A stretch of 64,000 nucleotides of DNA. Source: Lunularia cruciata (taxonomy: Eukaryota; Streptophyta; Marchantiopsida; Lunulariales; Lunulariaceae). A program made the position numbers and the translations under genes. How positions within the stretch are numbered: the first letter of the stretch is position 1; every line of letters begins with the position of its first letter. The stretch is from positions 36,561,034 to 36,625,033 of the forward strand of contig OX419762.1 of NCBI GenBank assembly GCA_948567375.1, read 5' to 3'. This document shows positions 21,608-33,277 of the stretch, in pieces. A model generated the notes under the pieces. The model saw only the letters and a program-made list of their open reading frames with translations. It did no database searches and had not been told where the DNA came from.

Positions 21608-24600
21608 GTCACGTGTGTAGATTCTACCTCTCGTGGTGAGATAGGCTGACATGCCTACATCATTCTTTTGAAACATTTCCCGAAACGACAGATTACAAAA
21701 TTGGCTCAATTTTTGACAAAACATCAACAAGCAAACACCATAGAACTAGCAGTGGCCTACATTGCCACGTGGTTAATTACCGTCTTCAAGAGCAGAACCA
21801 TTTTGACAGGCTGAGTAGAAGTTTGACAATGCATCACATTCTTTTATTTGCTTCTCCATTTTTACCTCGTTAAAGCGGTAGATAGAATTATTTATCCCAC
21901 GAGAGTAAGCAAGGCGGGAATAGGAAGGTTAGTGATGACACATCCCAAGACATATCTATATAGTTTGTACAGTGTATCGTAACTCAAGGATCCTGATGGG
22001 AAAGCCCCACGTTCGGGAAGAATGAAAATACAAATTTCTCATTTTGAAGCTCATCTCAAATCAGTCGCATAGAATATTGTCAAATTCTTTCCTACTTTCT
22101 TCGTTCTGACTCGTCTCAAGGCTCCGTTGCGTAACAACTAACAAGTTGTCACCTCAGATGTGAATCTGTGGATGGCGATTTCAGTGTGTCACCTATCTGT
22201 TCGTCCTGTTCACTCTATCACCTGCACTATTCTTATAAACTTTAGCAAAGGACTAGCAAGGAGATCGGAAGGTACCATCAAGAGCTTGCCAGTTGCATAA
22301 AGAAAACATCATTCCATTGTTTGCTTGTTTTCTTTTACCTTTTTCTGGAGGTCACAGTGTTGATGAGTGCGTTTTCTTCGGCCTTTTAATGTGGTTGGAA
22401 TTCATGTTTACTTCGGCAAAATTTCGTCCAATCTGATCTGTAAGCGCAAAGCCCTCAGGATTGAACAACCCTTCTTAAGGTTCTGATATGAACTGTATCC
22501 AATTCTTCCAATTGTATTTGAGAAGCCAGCGAGATCAGAGCAAGTGAACGTTTCACGGGGTTGCCCTGTGAAGAGCTTCCTTGAATTTTATGTCCACCTT
22601 AGCCTATGTGGAGTGGACAGCACAGAAGGACTTCCTGTCCTTATGAGCCATCCCGACGTCAGCAAACATGTGTGGATGCTTCGATTGATGTCTTGCTGGC
22701 GTCCATCGCCATTCCTTGAGCGTAAGTGTGAGAGATCTTGAGACTGCTGAGAGTGCTTTTACTCATTTCTGATGGCAAGAAGCGTTTGGTCTATTCTCAT
22801 GCTTGGATGGTTGCAGGACGATCGGCCTCACAGCAGTTGTTGAGTTGGGCACTGTTACATTCCACCAAAGATCATTTCCAGCACCTTCGCACCACGATCA
22901 AGCAAGCAAAGAAGAGAAATTCACGCTGAGCACTTGCAAGCGTCTATCGTCCTCGTCTTGTTAAGTACTGCCTTGTTTGCTGGGTCTTTGAGCATGCTTG
23001 CAGGCAAATTTCCCCATGACCGCTATGAGGAAGTGTTTGTAATGCGTCCATATCTCAACGCAGGAACTCCAAGTCCCTATTGTGTTTCAGTTTTCAGTAG
23101 CCATAGTTGTACTAGAGTAGGATAGAATTACCATCCCAGGAGTCTTGAGTTTCATTACCTAGGAGCCATCGGAGGGTAGGATTAATCCTCTGCTATATAA
23201 CTCATTCCGAAGGATTGGGTGGCAGGAGAGCAGAGTATGATCGTCCTGTGAGGCAGAAAAGGTCAGCAGTCTCTTTTGTCAATCGGGATATTCTTAGGAA
23301 TGTACTGTATGTCGAGTTCTCGCACACACGGGATTCCCGTGAGATGCTCAGAATCGGAATGTTTCAGACTTTGTGTTTCGTGCAGTGTGTTACTGTCTTC
23401 GCGCAGTGGATCCTGCTAGTCTGCAGGTTTCATCTGGAAATGAATATAGTGAAGTTTCTCCTTTTTATAAAATAGACTGCCAAGATGCTCAGCACCGGGG
23501 TTGGGCTTATGTTCTTCTACACTTTGCTAGTGTGATGTGGTTTTCAACCCGGCTTGTATGAAAAGTTCGCCATGTGCAGCTCCAGTTCATGAATATTCTT
23601 CTGTGTTGCTGATTCCATCTGGCTCCGTATATGCTTTCTTGGGAGGTGGTTTGCCTGGCCATCCGCGCATGTTTGTTTTGGAGATGGGGCCAGAACGCAC
23701 TGTAGTACTTGTGGGCCGCTCGCCAAGTGAGTTCGTATATAATTCATATTTCTATTTCCTAGTTTCTCTCATCTGCACAGACATGCTTTCGTTGAAGTAC
23801 ATTGTTCCATCGTGTCTGTTCCTTCATTACGAACTGTGTGGTTGTCATTTTGGAGCGCATGACCTTTCCCCTGAAACTTAAGTTTGCAGTCTATAGTAGT
23901 GATACTGTAGTTCCTATTACTACTACTTTGAAAGTTGCCCTTATTGGCCCTGGACTATGAGTCAGTGACGTAAAGTGTACTTTATACTCTCGGTGTCCTA
24001 GTTTCTGTAGTGAGTGTGGGGTCGTTGACACAGTCAGCTGACGAACTTATATTCTTCCCACCTCAATTTCGCCTCACTGGACGCATCTAATACCGGTTAT
24101 CCGCTTACGTGCACAAAGCCGAAAGCGGATCCTGTCTCGAGTCCCAGAGGGTCTTCCTCAAAAGCTTCCCAACATCCTATCACATCTACACTTCGGTTCA
24201 CGTCATTTTGTAAGTGTCTCGAGATTTTTCTACCAAACCGGTCCATAGCTTTAAAGACCATCAAAGGAAACGACGAACGTGGGAGCATTTCGTCGTTTCC
24301 GTATTTAGTGCCCTTAGATTAGACATATATTGCCGACCACGGGATTTGTTGATTTCACCTTATAGTTTGATGCCCCGCTTTTCGCCCGAACTCTACAGAA
24401 GTATTAAGTGCAAGACATGCTTTCTAAAGAATTTGTAGATACTGCGAACCTTGGAGTAGAGTTCAGACAAAGCCAATAGCCCTTAGGATCTTGCCTACAG
24501 AAGATGCGATCGTGTTTTGTGGTATTCTCCGTCATAATCGGTTTCATGGTTTCAGAGTTCTCTTGCATCGTTTGGATATTAAGAAACCTGGTAAGCAGGG

Positions 24601-25744
24601 GTTCGTGATATGAACCAAGACATCCGATCAGACGCATACCGTGTTATTCTTTGTGCCGGATAGTGTCTTGGACGACTTATATCGTTTGGAGTTGGCCGCA
24701 GGAGTGTGACCAGGAATACCCAGAACACCGCCAAATCCTTAACCTTGAAATAAACCAATCACATACTGAAACTCATCTGAGATTTTATCAATCTACAACT
24801 TATCCGTATCACTCAGCCGAGAGAGAGAAAATATCGGCCGCATAGCGCTGTGTGGCATTCAAACAGGGAACTGGACTTGTGATTTACATGCGCGAACTTA
24901 ACGAAACCTGGGTTATAGACAACCCAACGAAAGAGAAGTTCACAGGAAAAGTCAGTGCAAGTAAAAATTACTTACAGACAGTGATTGCTCCCTTCCAGAT
25001 CTTAATGGATTGTCGTCAATTGACATGGCCACTGCGATGCATACCAACCGACAAATGAGAAAATAATACTGGAGCATACAGAATCAAGAATCATAGTTAA
25101 CTTACTCCTGTGTAAGCCTTCCATCCCACGTCTCATAGGCCAGTGTAGGGTATTGCAGGTGCTACGCAGCTGCAGTGAATTTCACGTAATATGCACTGCA
25201 TCTGTGGCACAAATCTTAACTGCTGCGGCCAACACCCATAAAATGCTGTTGTCTACCCATTAGCATTAAACTGTTCAACATTCACAGTTCCCAAAAAAGA
25301 GAAGAAAAAGCTTCCTTGTTCCTCAAACTCAGAATCCTGGTACCCCAGGGCTGGACTGTTTGTTGATGGAATTTGATTGGAAGCTCATAAGCGGCTATTA
25401 ATGATCGTTGACTCCTGATTCTCCTCTTACTCTTACTCTAAGAAGTAAAGTAATCACTGGAAGTCACTTTGAAATCCAAGTAACGTCCAAATATGATTAT
25501 GTACCTCTGCTCAGGTTCAATGAGTATGAGGCTCATCAAAATTCTAGACCTTAGATTACTGTCTGCACAAACTGTTTGAGCTCGGTTCTTCGGGTCCATT
25601 CGGAAGCATACTCAATCTGAAACCCAGAGGCCGTTAATGATAGGGAAAATCTGCACAAGTTTTTAGATTCAAAGCGGAAAATTGGTCGTGAGCGATCGGG
25701 CCAATTATAATGAAAGTACTCTGAGGTGCCAAATGAGAACATCG
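21608..25744. other. VIH 3' flank and region without recognisable gene
   Basis: The first few hundred bases should be VIH 3' UTR; I could not fix a polyadenylation site. Beyond that, open frames of 60-114 codons occur on both strands (longest 23537-23881, +), but none shows a family motif, a consistent exon chain or a biased composition. Some segments have exon-like ends, such as CCAAGTGAG near 23727, so an unrecognised spliced gene or long non-coding RNA remains possible. Confidence 0.4.
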
Positions 25745-25818
25745 GTTCCCGTGGTGTACTTGGTTATCACGTCAGTCTAACACACTGAAGATCTCCAGCT
25801 CCAACCTGGGCGGACACA
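25745..25818 (+). pseudogene. degenerate tRNA-Val(AAC) copy
   Basis: It is 74 nt and aligns base for base with the intact tRNA-Val at 27496-27569: same D-arm TGGTGTA, same anticodon stem-loop TCAGTCTAACACACTGA with AAC. Two acceptor pairs are lost (GTTCCCG against CGGACAC) and the T-loop reads GCTCCAAC instead of GTTCGAAC, which destroys the B box. It is not expected to work as a tRNA. It is directly followed by tandem repeats (25820-26172), so it may be the head of a tRNA-derived short interspersed element. Confidence 0.85.
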
Positions 25819-25819
25819 A

Positions 25820-26172
25820 ACGTTCTTGAAAAGAGTGGGTCATAGCCCCTATTGGTGCTACGCCTGGACCCGTCAAATCAACCCGAAATTCGGCCGTAAA
25901 TGACATGCATTTTTTACGCTCTCCGTTAATCATAATGAGCTTACGACACACGTTCTTGAAAAGAGTGTGCCATGTTCCCTTTCAGTACTACACATTGCCC
26001 CATCAAATCAACCTGAATTTAGACCGTAAATGGCAAGTATTCTTTACGCTCTCCGTTAATCACAATGAGCTTACTACCCTGACAACAAACTCCACCAACC
26101 GTAAATGGCAAGTATTTTACGCTCTCCGTGAATCACAAGGAGCTTACTACCCTGACAAGAAACTCCACCAAG
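25820..26172 (+). repeat. tandem repeat behind the tRNA-Val copy
   Basis: Unit 1 (25820-25949) and unit 2 (from 25950) both start ACGTTCTTGAAAAGAGTG, period 130, and share TCAAATCAACC and TTTACGCTCTCCGTTAATCA segments. The 3' half of unit 2 (26024-26098, CCGTAAATGGCAAGTATT onward) is repeated at 26099-26172, period 75. The 101-codon open frame at 25905-26210 is a by-product of these repeats. Confidence 0.88.
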
Positions 26173-26215
26173 TTACGAAGGTTCTGGATTCCATTAGGGG
26201 AATGAAGTAAGTTAT

Positions 26216-27495
26216 ATAACCTTTCCTATCTGTTCTCCTTAGCTTGCAGGTCGTTCGATCTTCAATAACTCAAGGTGTGCATATACCTTTTGCAGCCTTT
26301 TCCAATTACATGCAATGGTCATGCTTACTAATTCTTATTTGTATCTACGAGCATGAAGATGGTTAACGCATGTGCGTTCTCTTCCGTCTCCTCCCATACG
26401 CAACACCTTCTCATTACTCCTGCTAGTTGGGTACCATACATGTACCAATGACCGGCCTAATTCAAAAATCTTAGAGAGCGTAAAGAGCGTGAAAAGCGAG
26501 TTGGTTCGCTGAGATTATTAAATTAAAATCCGCTAAACTCATTTTTGATTAGCCATTTATTAATTGAACCGATTCACAGGTTTTTACCTATGTTCATTCT
26601 TCTGCCATACTCGTCTCTAGACCTCATCTTATGTTAATAGCATAGATTGACGGATTCACTGCCTGTTGCATTCTTCTCACTAGGATGTCATTTGCTCAAG
26701 CGATCCTTACGTGATGCTTAGGAAGTGGACGAGGTTTTTTCCGGACTATGTAGATGTGTGACATCTCCCGACATAGTTAAAGCAAATCAGTTACTTTGTC
26801 TAATTTAGAGATATTCATGCAATTATTTATATCAGTAGGCGTGCCGGTGTGTCTTCTTCTTTTATATAGTGATAAGAGCACAGTGACCCCAAAGGGTTTC
26901 TAAGTTTGTAAGGGCTAATCAGCCCATGACAACTGTAGTTCACCCCCCCCCCCCCCCCCCCCCTCTATGTAGTTCTATGCCAATCCTCCTTATTAGTTCT
27001 AATCGGTGTTATGATTATGGTCAACTCCCCGAGCCCGATTTTGCTGGAGGTTGAGATTGAGATTGTCAAGATCAAGAAAACATGCTCGGTAAAATCGAAC
27101 CAAGTTTGGTGAGTGTGGTTTCCTTATTCAAGTTTCATCCAGCCAGTTTTCTGTGTTTAGGAAATATTTACAGCAATCATGTACAGCACTTCTCTTTTCC
27201 TTCTGGAGAGCTCATAACTGTGCGATATAAAACGTCGTGCCACGTTTACTTGGCACGGTGGTTCTAGGTGAAGAATTATAGGTGGAGTTTGAGTACATTC
27301 AGACTTTTGGAATATGAAGTAGAATGATTGTTCTCGCACCTCGGTGCGATCACACTTCATATGAGGGGGAGAAGCGTTGAAGTTAAATGTACGAAGGAAA
27401 GAGAACGACAGATTTGGTACCAGTATCATCCTCATCATAAAATATGGTGGACAGAATTGCGGAAAAAACCATTATGAGATAGCTCAAACATCACA
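26216..27495. other. region without recognisable gene
   Basis: Short open frames only. The one notable feature is the C homopolymer at 26943-26963. A T6 run on the minus strand (27465-27470) could be the RNA polymerase III terminator of the tRNA gene to its right. Confidence 0.5.
26943..26963. repeat. C21 homopolymer
   Basis: Twenty-one consecutive C on the plus strand, flanked by CA and TCTATG. Length in the assembly may be unreliable. Confidence 0.9.
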
Positions 27496-27569
27496 TGTTT
27501 CCGTCCAGGTTCGAACTGGAGACCTTCAGTGTGTTAGACTGACGTGATAACCAACTACACCACGGAAAC
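27496..27569 (-). tRNA. tRNA-Val (anticodon AAC)
   Basis: Read on the minus strand, the acceptor arm GTTTCCG / CGGAAAC pairs in all seven positions. The anticodon stem TCAGT/ACTGA encloses CTAACAC, giving AAC, which reads Val codons. The T arm is TCCAG-TTCGAAC-CTGGA. The discriminator is A. No intron is present and CCA is not encoded, as in nuclear eukaryotic genes. Apart from acceptor and T-stem changes it matches the flowering-plant nuclear tRNA-Val(AAC) as I remember it. Internal A and B boxes are intact; a T6 run lies 26-31 nt past the 3' end. Confidence 0.95.
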
Positions 27570-30500
27570 TTATAATGAGTGAATTAACTTTTAATAATAT
27601 TTTTTTAAACCCTGGGAGCACCTTGTGTCATTCTTAGAAAGCAAGTTATGACATTGTCGAACAAGGACATTGGTCCTGACCTCATTTATCTCTGAACTCT
27701 GACTATGGCGACGATACTCATCCATCTATTGCTCTTCCTGTAGCAGTTCTTTAAAGCTCTTCCCACATGCTCATCAGGGGATTACATGATGTAAGAATGA
27801 AGTGTATAGATGTACAGACTTGCAGGTCTCCATCATTCCATTACTTATTATCCGAGTTGCTGGAAGACTTTATCATCTTCGATTGTCAATTCGACGCCAT
27901 GATGCCTCGATTCTCACAGCGTCCACAGTTTTGTAATAAACTTAATGCCCTGTTGTTCCCCTTGGTCTACCTGAGAGGCGTCTATAGTTTCTTTGCAGCA
28001 GCACTGTACGAATAAAAAATGAGTGTCGTACGAGTGAGCAATGGGAGAATTGCGTTTCGAGCTCCGCAGATGTGCTTTACTGTCATTTCTTTATGTCCTC
28101 TTATAGTCTTTCTTTGTGCAGGTGTGCGAGATTGCAGTCTCTAGACTTTTGAAATCAGATGGAAAGAACACCATACACGTTTCATGTTCCGCATGAAGCC
28201 GAAATTTACCGCGCAGACTGGATTTAGGCTTCGTCTTTCTGCTGACAAAGTGGATACCATAGTGCAAGGTTGGAAGGCAGACCTCCAGTGTTCGTTAATC
28301 CTCTCCGTACCTAGCAGTCATGTATGCACAGTCCAATGTCCTCAGAAATACCATTGGCTATTAGTTTATGTTCTATATTCATTATGCCATGAACAAAGGA
28401 TGAAACATTCTAAACTATTGAAGCAATGCTCAGTCAGATGGACGACTGTCTGTAGTGCATACTGTGACAATTTATGATCTTTATTGGTACGCATTTCACA
28501 GAGTTTTAGCACACTTCTTGGCAGCTTTCATAATGTCCTCTAGAAAAAGCTAATACCCGATCTCTATCTATCTCAGGAGGAACTCCACAGACAGATCCAC
28601 ACCAATCTCCACACCAATCTGGCATTCTTGCTGTAAGCAATGAATTGCAAATTATGCATAGACGCAGAGATACAAGATGTCAAACACCATCCGGCTGGAG
28701 GACAGATGGGGTTATGACGGAGCATAAGCATTTGGGAAGTGCTTATGCTCCCTCAGGTTGGAGTCAAGCATCTATATTATCAAGAAGACATGCCAGTCAC
28801 TTGTCGTTATAATATGCAGGTAGCTACAGAGCTAGACTCTCCAGAATACTCTGTTCTATGCCGATATGGTAATAGACTTGAATTATGTCCTTCCTGAACC
28901 TGGTGGTTTGGAGACGACAGGGTAAACACCACTCAGAATCTAAAGAATCCTTTAATTTAGCTTTGGACCAGTAACAGCCATGGAGGTAAAGAGTCGGAGA
29001 GTTCCATCTCTGGGATCGATTGCATATGGAAATCTTGTACTTATATGCCGCTATTCGATGGCCTTCTCGGACTAAAAGTACGTACTTTGGTGGTGCACAA
29101 CAAGGGAATAAGAGCCGACACAGCATATTTCTCGTTGCTGATACTGTCTATAACTGAAAACCATCCAGTGGCTGTTAGCATAACATTTTATTGGGTTCTG
29201 ACACATCAAACTAATGTTATCCCCGTTCAGAAGGCTTGTAAACCTTCGTAATCTATGGTCGATGCTTAGTCCGCATCTCTGCTTGGCCAAGGTGGACAAA
29301 GAAACAGCATGATCGTTGGTTTTGATAGTCATACTGGCTCCCAATGATTTGATCAGGGGATGAGCTCCATCTTCATTTATCTAAAGACGGCTGTAATTTG
29401 CGGGATAAAATGTCTTCAAAACAACATATTGATCTAAATCTGGTAATCCTGTTTGTCTAGGAACTCCTTCCAGATTCACTCATGGACGTTGCTTGAGATT
29501 AAACTTATCTTCTCCGTCTCAAACTGCCACAATGGAATCCAGGATGGGTGATGTAATGAAATCGATAGAGTCGAAGAAAGACCATTTATCTGTCGTTTTG
29601 GAAGCCATATTCATGGCCACTTCCTTTTCGACTTCTCCTTTCCACTCTGATTGCTTCAAAGTGCAAAGTCCACAAACGGTCTAGGGCTGTTTGCAAGGCT
29701 CATTCCCGTGTGATAGGAGGTTCCCCTGAAAGGGAGAAGCTCAAATGAAGTGATATCTCTTTAGCTGCTGAGGACACTTTCACGCATTTTCACTAAATGT
29801 AACATCAAGAGCTGAAAAGACTCGAACTTGACTCAAAGTGGTCTATCCTGCCTCAACTACCACACTCGATTGTCCCGACTCATTCAAAGTCAGGGATTTC
29901 TTCTGTGATAAGAAGTTGACACGAGCTGGTGGATACTTCCGCTAAATTCACGAGTCAGAGGAATCTTCTCATTATGAACCTTGATTTCTTCGTCAGCGGA
30001 CTGCTGGCAGAAGAACCCCGGAAATGGAAAAGGGACTTTAGCTGTTCTCCTATTTGGCCTCTGGATTGGGACCGGGTTCATGAGCAACTCTGCTTGTCAT
30101 GCAAGTTAGTAGGCAGGATCCCGTGCTTGGCGATTATCACTAGACTTCACAAGCGCTCCATTCGCACGTGGACAATGCGCTTCCATCTTTGGCACGCAAC
30201 GCCGACCGAAAATGAGTTCAAAAGAACAAGGCGTTATTAACAAATATGTACCGGCAACGCAGTGCCAAGCAACGCAAATTCCAATTCCATCAAGCTGATG
30301 CACGGACGAAGTTTGATAAGGTGATGTGAACGTTATGCACTACTTTTCTTCTTCACCTAGGTGCTGTACTGTACCTTCTGTCTTCTAAGTCCATGACCTT
30401 TCCTGTTAGGGCAATTGGACTCTACTCTTCACCATCTCTCCAGATGACAAGAGACTGTTTATGTCCACATCCGTCCAGTATACTTGCCACCAATGCATCA

Positions 30501-31194
30501 AAACGAGGAAGCAATCAGGGCATTCGTGAATTCATGTCAAGAATAACCTTGAGAATTCAGGTACTCCATCACTTCAGTTTTCCTGATTTCTAGGAACTAC
30601 CAACCGTTTTCAAAATCCCACGTGTAAATCAACCACACCGTCTCCATCAACCCACAATCAACGCTAGTTTCCATCGACGGACATTTTGGACCTTCATATG
30701 ATAGTGCCTCGTCCCCACGAAACCTCCCTCCGGACTCCTTAACAAGCCATAAGTTTGTCTGTCCGGCCACAGTCAAAACTCAGTTTCAGTGTTTTAGGGC
30801 TGTATGGTCGTTGTGGTGTCTTGAAGTTTTGACAGGCAGAATTACTGGCACCGTTACAATCGTCAAGTACTGACCGCGAATGATCGAGTAGTAGATCTAT
30901 CGTCACAGAAACCAAGCTCCCCGATCACTCGACCACGGATGGTATCTTCTATAACCTTAAGTAGAATCTTACTGAGTTCCTGGCCTCCATGGCAATCATA
31001 GCAGTCTCCTTTAGCTCTGCAATACTCGCTCAATGCGCTCAGACCAAGTATCCTGTAGTTAGTTGCTCAGGTAGGGGGCTGACCAAGTCGCAAAATCAAC
31101 GTCCTTCTCGCCTCAAGACATTCCCTGCCGATACCTACAGAATGATCAGACATTCTACAAACACAGCTATGGAAAGAAGCTAATCAATATACCG
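27570..31194. other. region without recognisable gene
   Basis: Open frames up to 103 codons on both strands (for example 28184-28477 +, 29929-30240 +, 28824-29126 -) show no motif I recognise. A minus-strand stretch near 29500-29600 reads DSIDFITSP, which faintly recalls a gypsy integrase, but nothing around it supports that. Possibly very old transposon remains. Confidence 0.4.
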
Positions 31195-31331
31195 ATTCTT
31201 GTGATATACAAAATCGATTGGAGCTTAGGCCCATTTTACCTATTTTGTCTCACCCTGGTACGGCTTGATGGGGCCTTCCCATCCTTCGTGTTTTTTACGC
31301 GGTTGGCCTTATTCTTGTGATATACAAAATC
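31195..31331 (-). mobile_element. dispersed ~95-bp repeat (copy B) with 21-bp flanking duplication
   Basis: The core at 31216-31310, read on the minus strand, matches 33174-33277 and 45082-45186: shared words are CGAAGGATGGGAAG, CCCCATCAAGCCG, ACAAAATAGGTAAAATGGG and CTAAG.TCCAAT. It is bounded by a perfect 21-bp direct repeat starting ATTCTTGTGATATAC at 31195-31215 and 31311-31331, which looks like a target-site duplication. No open frame fits inside. A duplication this long favours target-primed (LINE/SINE-type) insertion over LTR or MITE insertion. Confidence 0.75.
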
Positions 31332-33173
31332 ACATGAGACATGATTTGTATTTTTGGAGAACCATGAAATCAATATTGCTTATCGCGAGTTCGAGTTAGT
31401 GGACTGTGTTCCATAGCCTATATTATACTTGGAGACATTGGTTGTTACGCCAAAACTGCATCTCATGTAGAACTTGCAACCATATAGTATCTACTATAGT
31501 CATATGGACATTTTGGATCATATACAAATCTACACTAACTCGTGTTATTTCCAATGCAGACTAATATTCCCTCCAAATGAAGTATCTATTCTCGCCCTCT
31601 ATTATAAATACTATATGCATTAAAGTATTATGGGTAATTATCATTTATTCTTAAAAGGACATTGATTTACTTATATAAGTCTTTTGCATTTAAAATAATA
31701 CTACATTTGTGAAAGTGAATAATGAAGATGGAGATTAATAATGAAAGTCTATTCAAAAGTGAATAATTAAAATGCATACGGTATATCAAATCCATGTTGA
31801 GATGATAAACCAAATCTACGTTGGTGTTTTAGGGTGAAATGACTTAATATAAAGGTGAGATAGGATCCCGTGCTCGGCCACGGAGAATCTTCTTCTTTCA
31901 AAGGTGCGAAAGTTGAGAATTGTTATGATTGCCGAAGGAACGAGGGAAAATTCCTACCATAAGGTTATTGTTAGATCTTTTATCTTTGTCTCGTCGTCTT
32001 CACCGGATTCAGCCAAGCGGGAGTACCGGTAAAATACCTGTATTGAGTAACCATGGTGACTGTGCCAACGATGTCTCGAACTCTCAAACTTAAAACACGG
32101 GGGATTGGAACGAGAAGAAGAGATAAAAAATACTCAAAATATGAACCTGTTTGGGACAGCGAATTTATGGGTGTATCGTAATTTATTTCTATGCATAAGT
32201 AGGACATTCTATGTTATAATAAAGCGTGCAGCATGTGTGCTAAAATATAGAGGGGATGCTTATGACAAACACGAGCGTATACATACTCACGTTTGTAAAT
32301 CTAGGCCTCGATCAGAGCGTTTTATGGCGTGTTGTTACCATCATCTGGTGCTGGAGAGAAGGATTCGTTGCGAGCCTTTGACGTAAGCTGAAGCCTCGAT
32401 CGATCGTCCGGTATCAGGGGTGATTTCGAGAAAGGACACCCGACAAGGACAATATCTCTTGTCCATTCTATCAGAACGTACAGCCCCCGGTCGGACACTA
32501 GACCTTAGAGACAAGAATCGACGTTTGTCATGTGAGATCACTGTTGATTCTTCTAAGACAACATTTCTGAGGTTTCTCGCAGAATCATGAAATCACGGAA
32601 AGATGTTATGATGTATTAAGAACCCTCGTTTGTCCGCTTCGTGTTCCTTACAAATAGTGTAACGCAACAGCACCCATAATCTTTGTCGAAAGCCTCCCAC
32701 TGTTAATAGACAGGATCCACCTTGATTTGGAACAAATTCTGTCTTCTCACTTGATTTCGGGAGGATGTTGGTCGGTACTGCTACAGGTTGACTATAATTT
32801 CAACTCCATCTCAAGTTGGACTCATGTCGAGTGAGCTCACCCACTATACACAGAAAGAAAGAATGACTTTTATAAACCGAACTAAGAAATACAAAGATAA
32901 ACCCCGATACGATGGATTCAGTGCCATACCTATAACTCAAGGAGTAAGCAAGTAAATGAGATGAGTAAACCTGTCTAATGGGTCCTCTGTCTAATGGAGA
33001 GGAAATTACGATGGGAAACTATAGAGAGCCGATCTATTCGTACCACCGAGTGCTTGAAGGACAGTCGTTGATAATAAATCTTATTTTGAATGAACAGTCT
33101 GCGCTGAACCCTCGACACTCCATTCAACGCGCGAGTAGCGTCCTAGGTTTTAGAAGCCTTACACAAGAGAGAG
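31332..33173. other. AT-rich region without recognisable gene
   Basis: Short open frames only (longest 32105-32386 +, 93 codons, no motif). The stretch 31550-31850 is strongly AT-rich. Confidence 0.45.
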
Positions 33174-33277
33174 AAGGGCGACCGCGTAGAAAACACGAAG
33201 GATGGAAAGACCCACCCATCGAGCCGTTCAAGGGTGAAACAAAATAGGTAAAATGGGGTTAAACCCCCAATAGAATC
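33174..33277 (+). repeat. dispersed ~100-bp repeat (copy A)
   Basis: Starts AAGGGCGACCGCGTAGAAAA, which is also found exactly at 8205-8224, and ends near ATGGGGTTAAACCCCCAATAGAATC. It is the plus-strand relative of the copy at 31216-31310 (opposite orientation, 1.9 kb away) and of 45082-45186. I see no flanking duplication here. Confidence 0.8.

Noticed and set aside
22544-23881. Chain of open frames right of VIH that might be a spliced gene
   Set aside because: No motif, no consistent phases between candidate splice sites, and both strands are similarly open.
25905-26210. 101-codon open frame with repeated RKWQVF segments
   Set aside because: The protein repeats simply follow the DNA tandem repeat behind the tRNA-Val copy; no domain is visible.
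29500-29620. Minus-strand DSIDFITSP, recalling a gypsy integrase core
   Set aside because: No other integrase, RT or LTR piece lies at the expected distance on either side.
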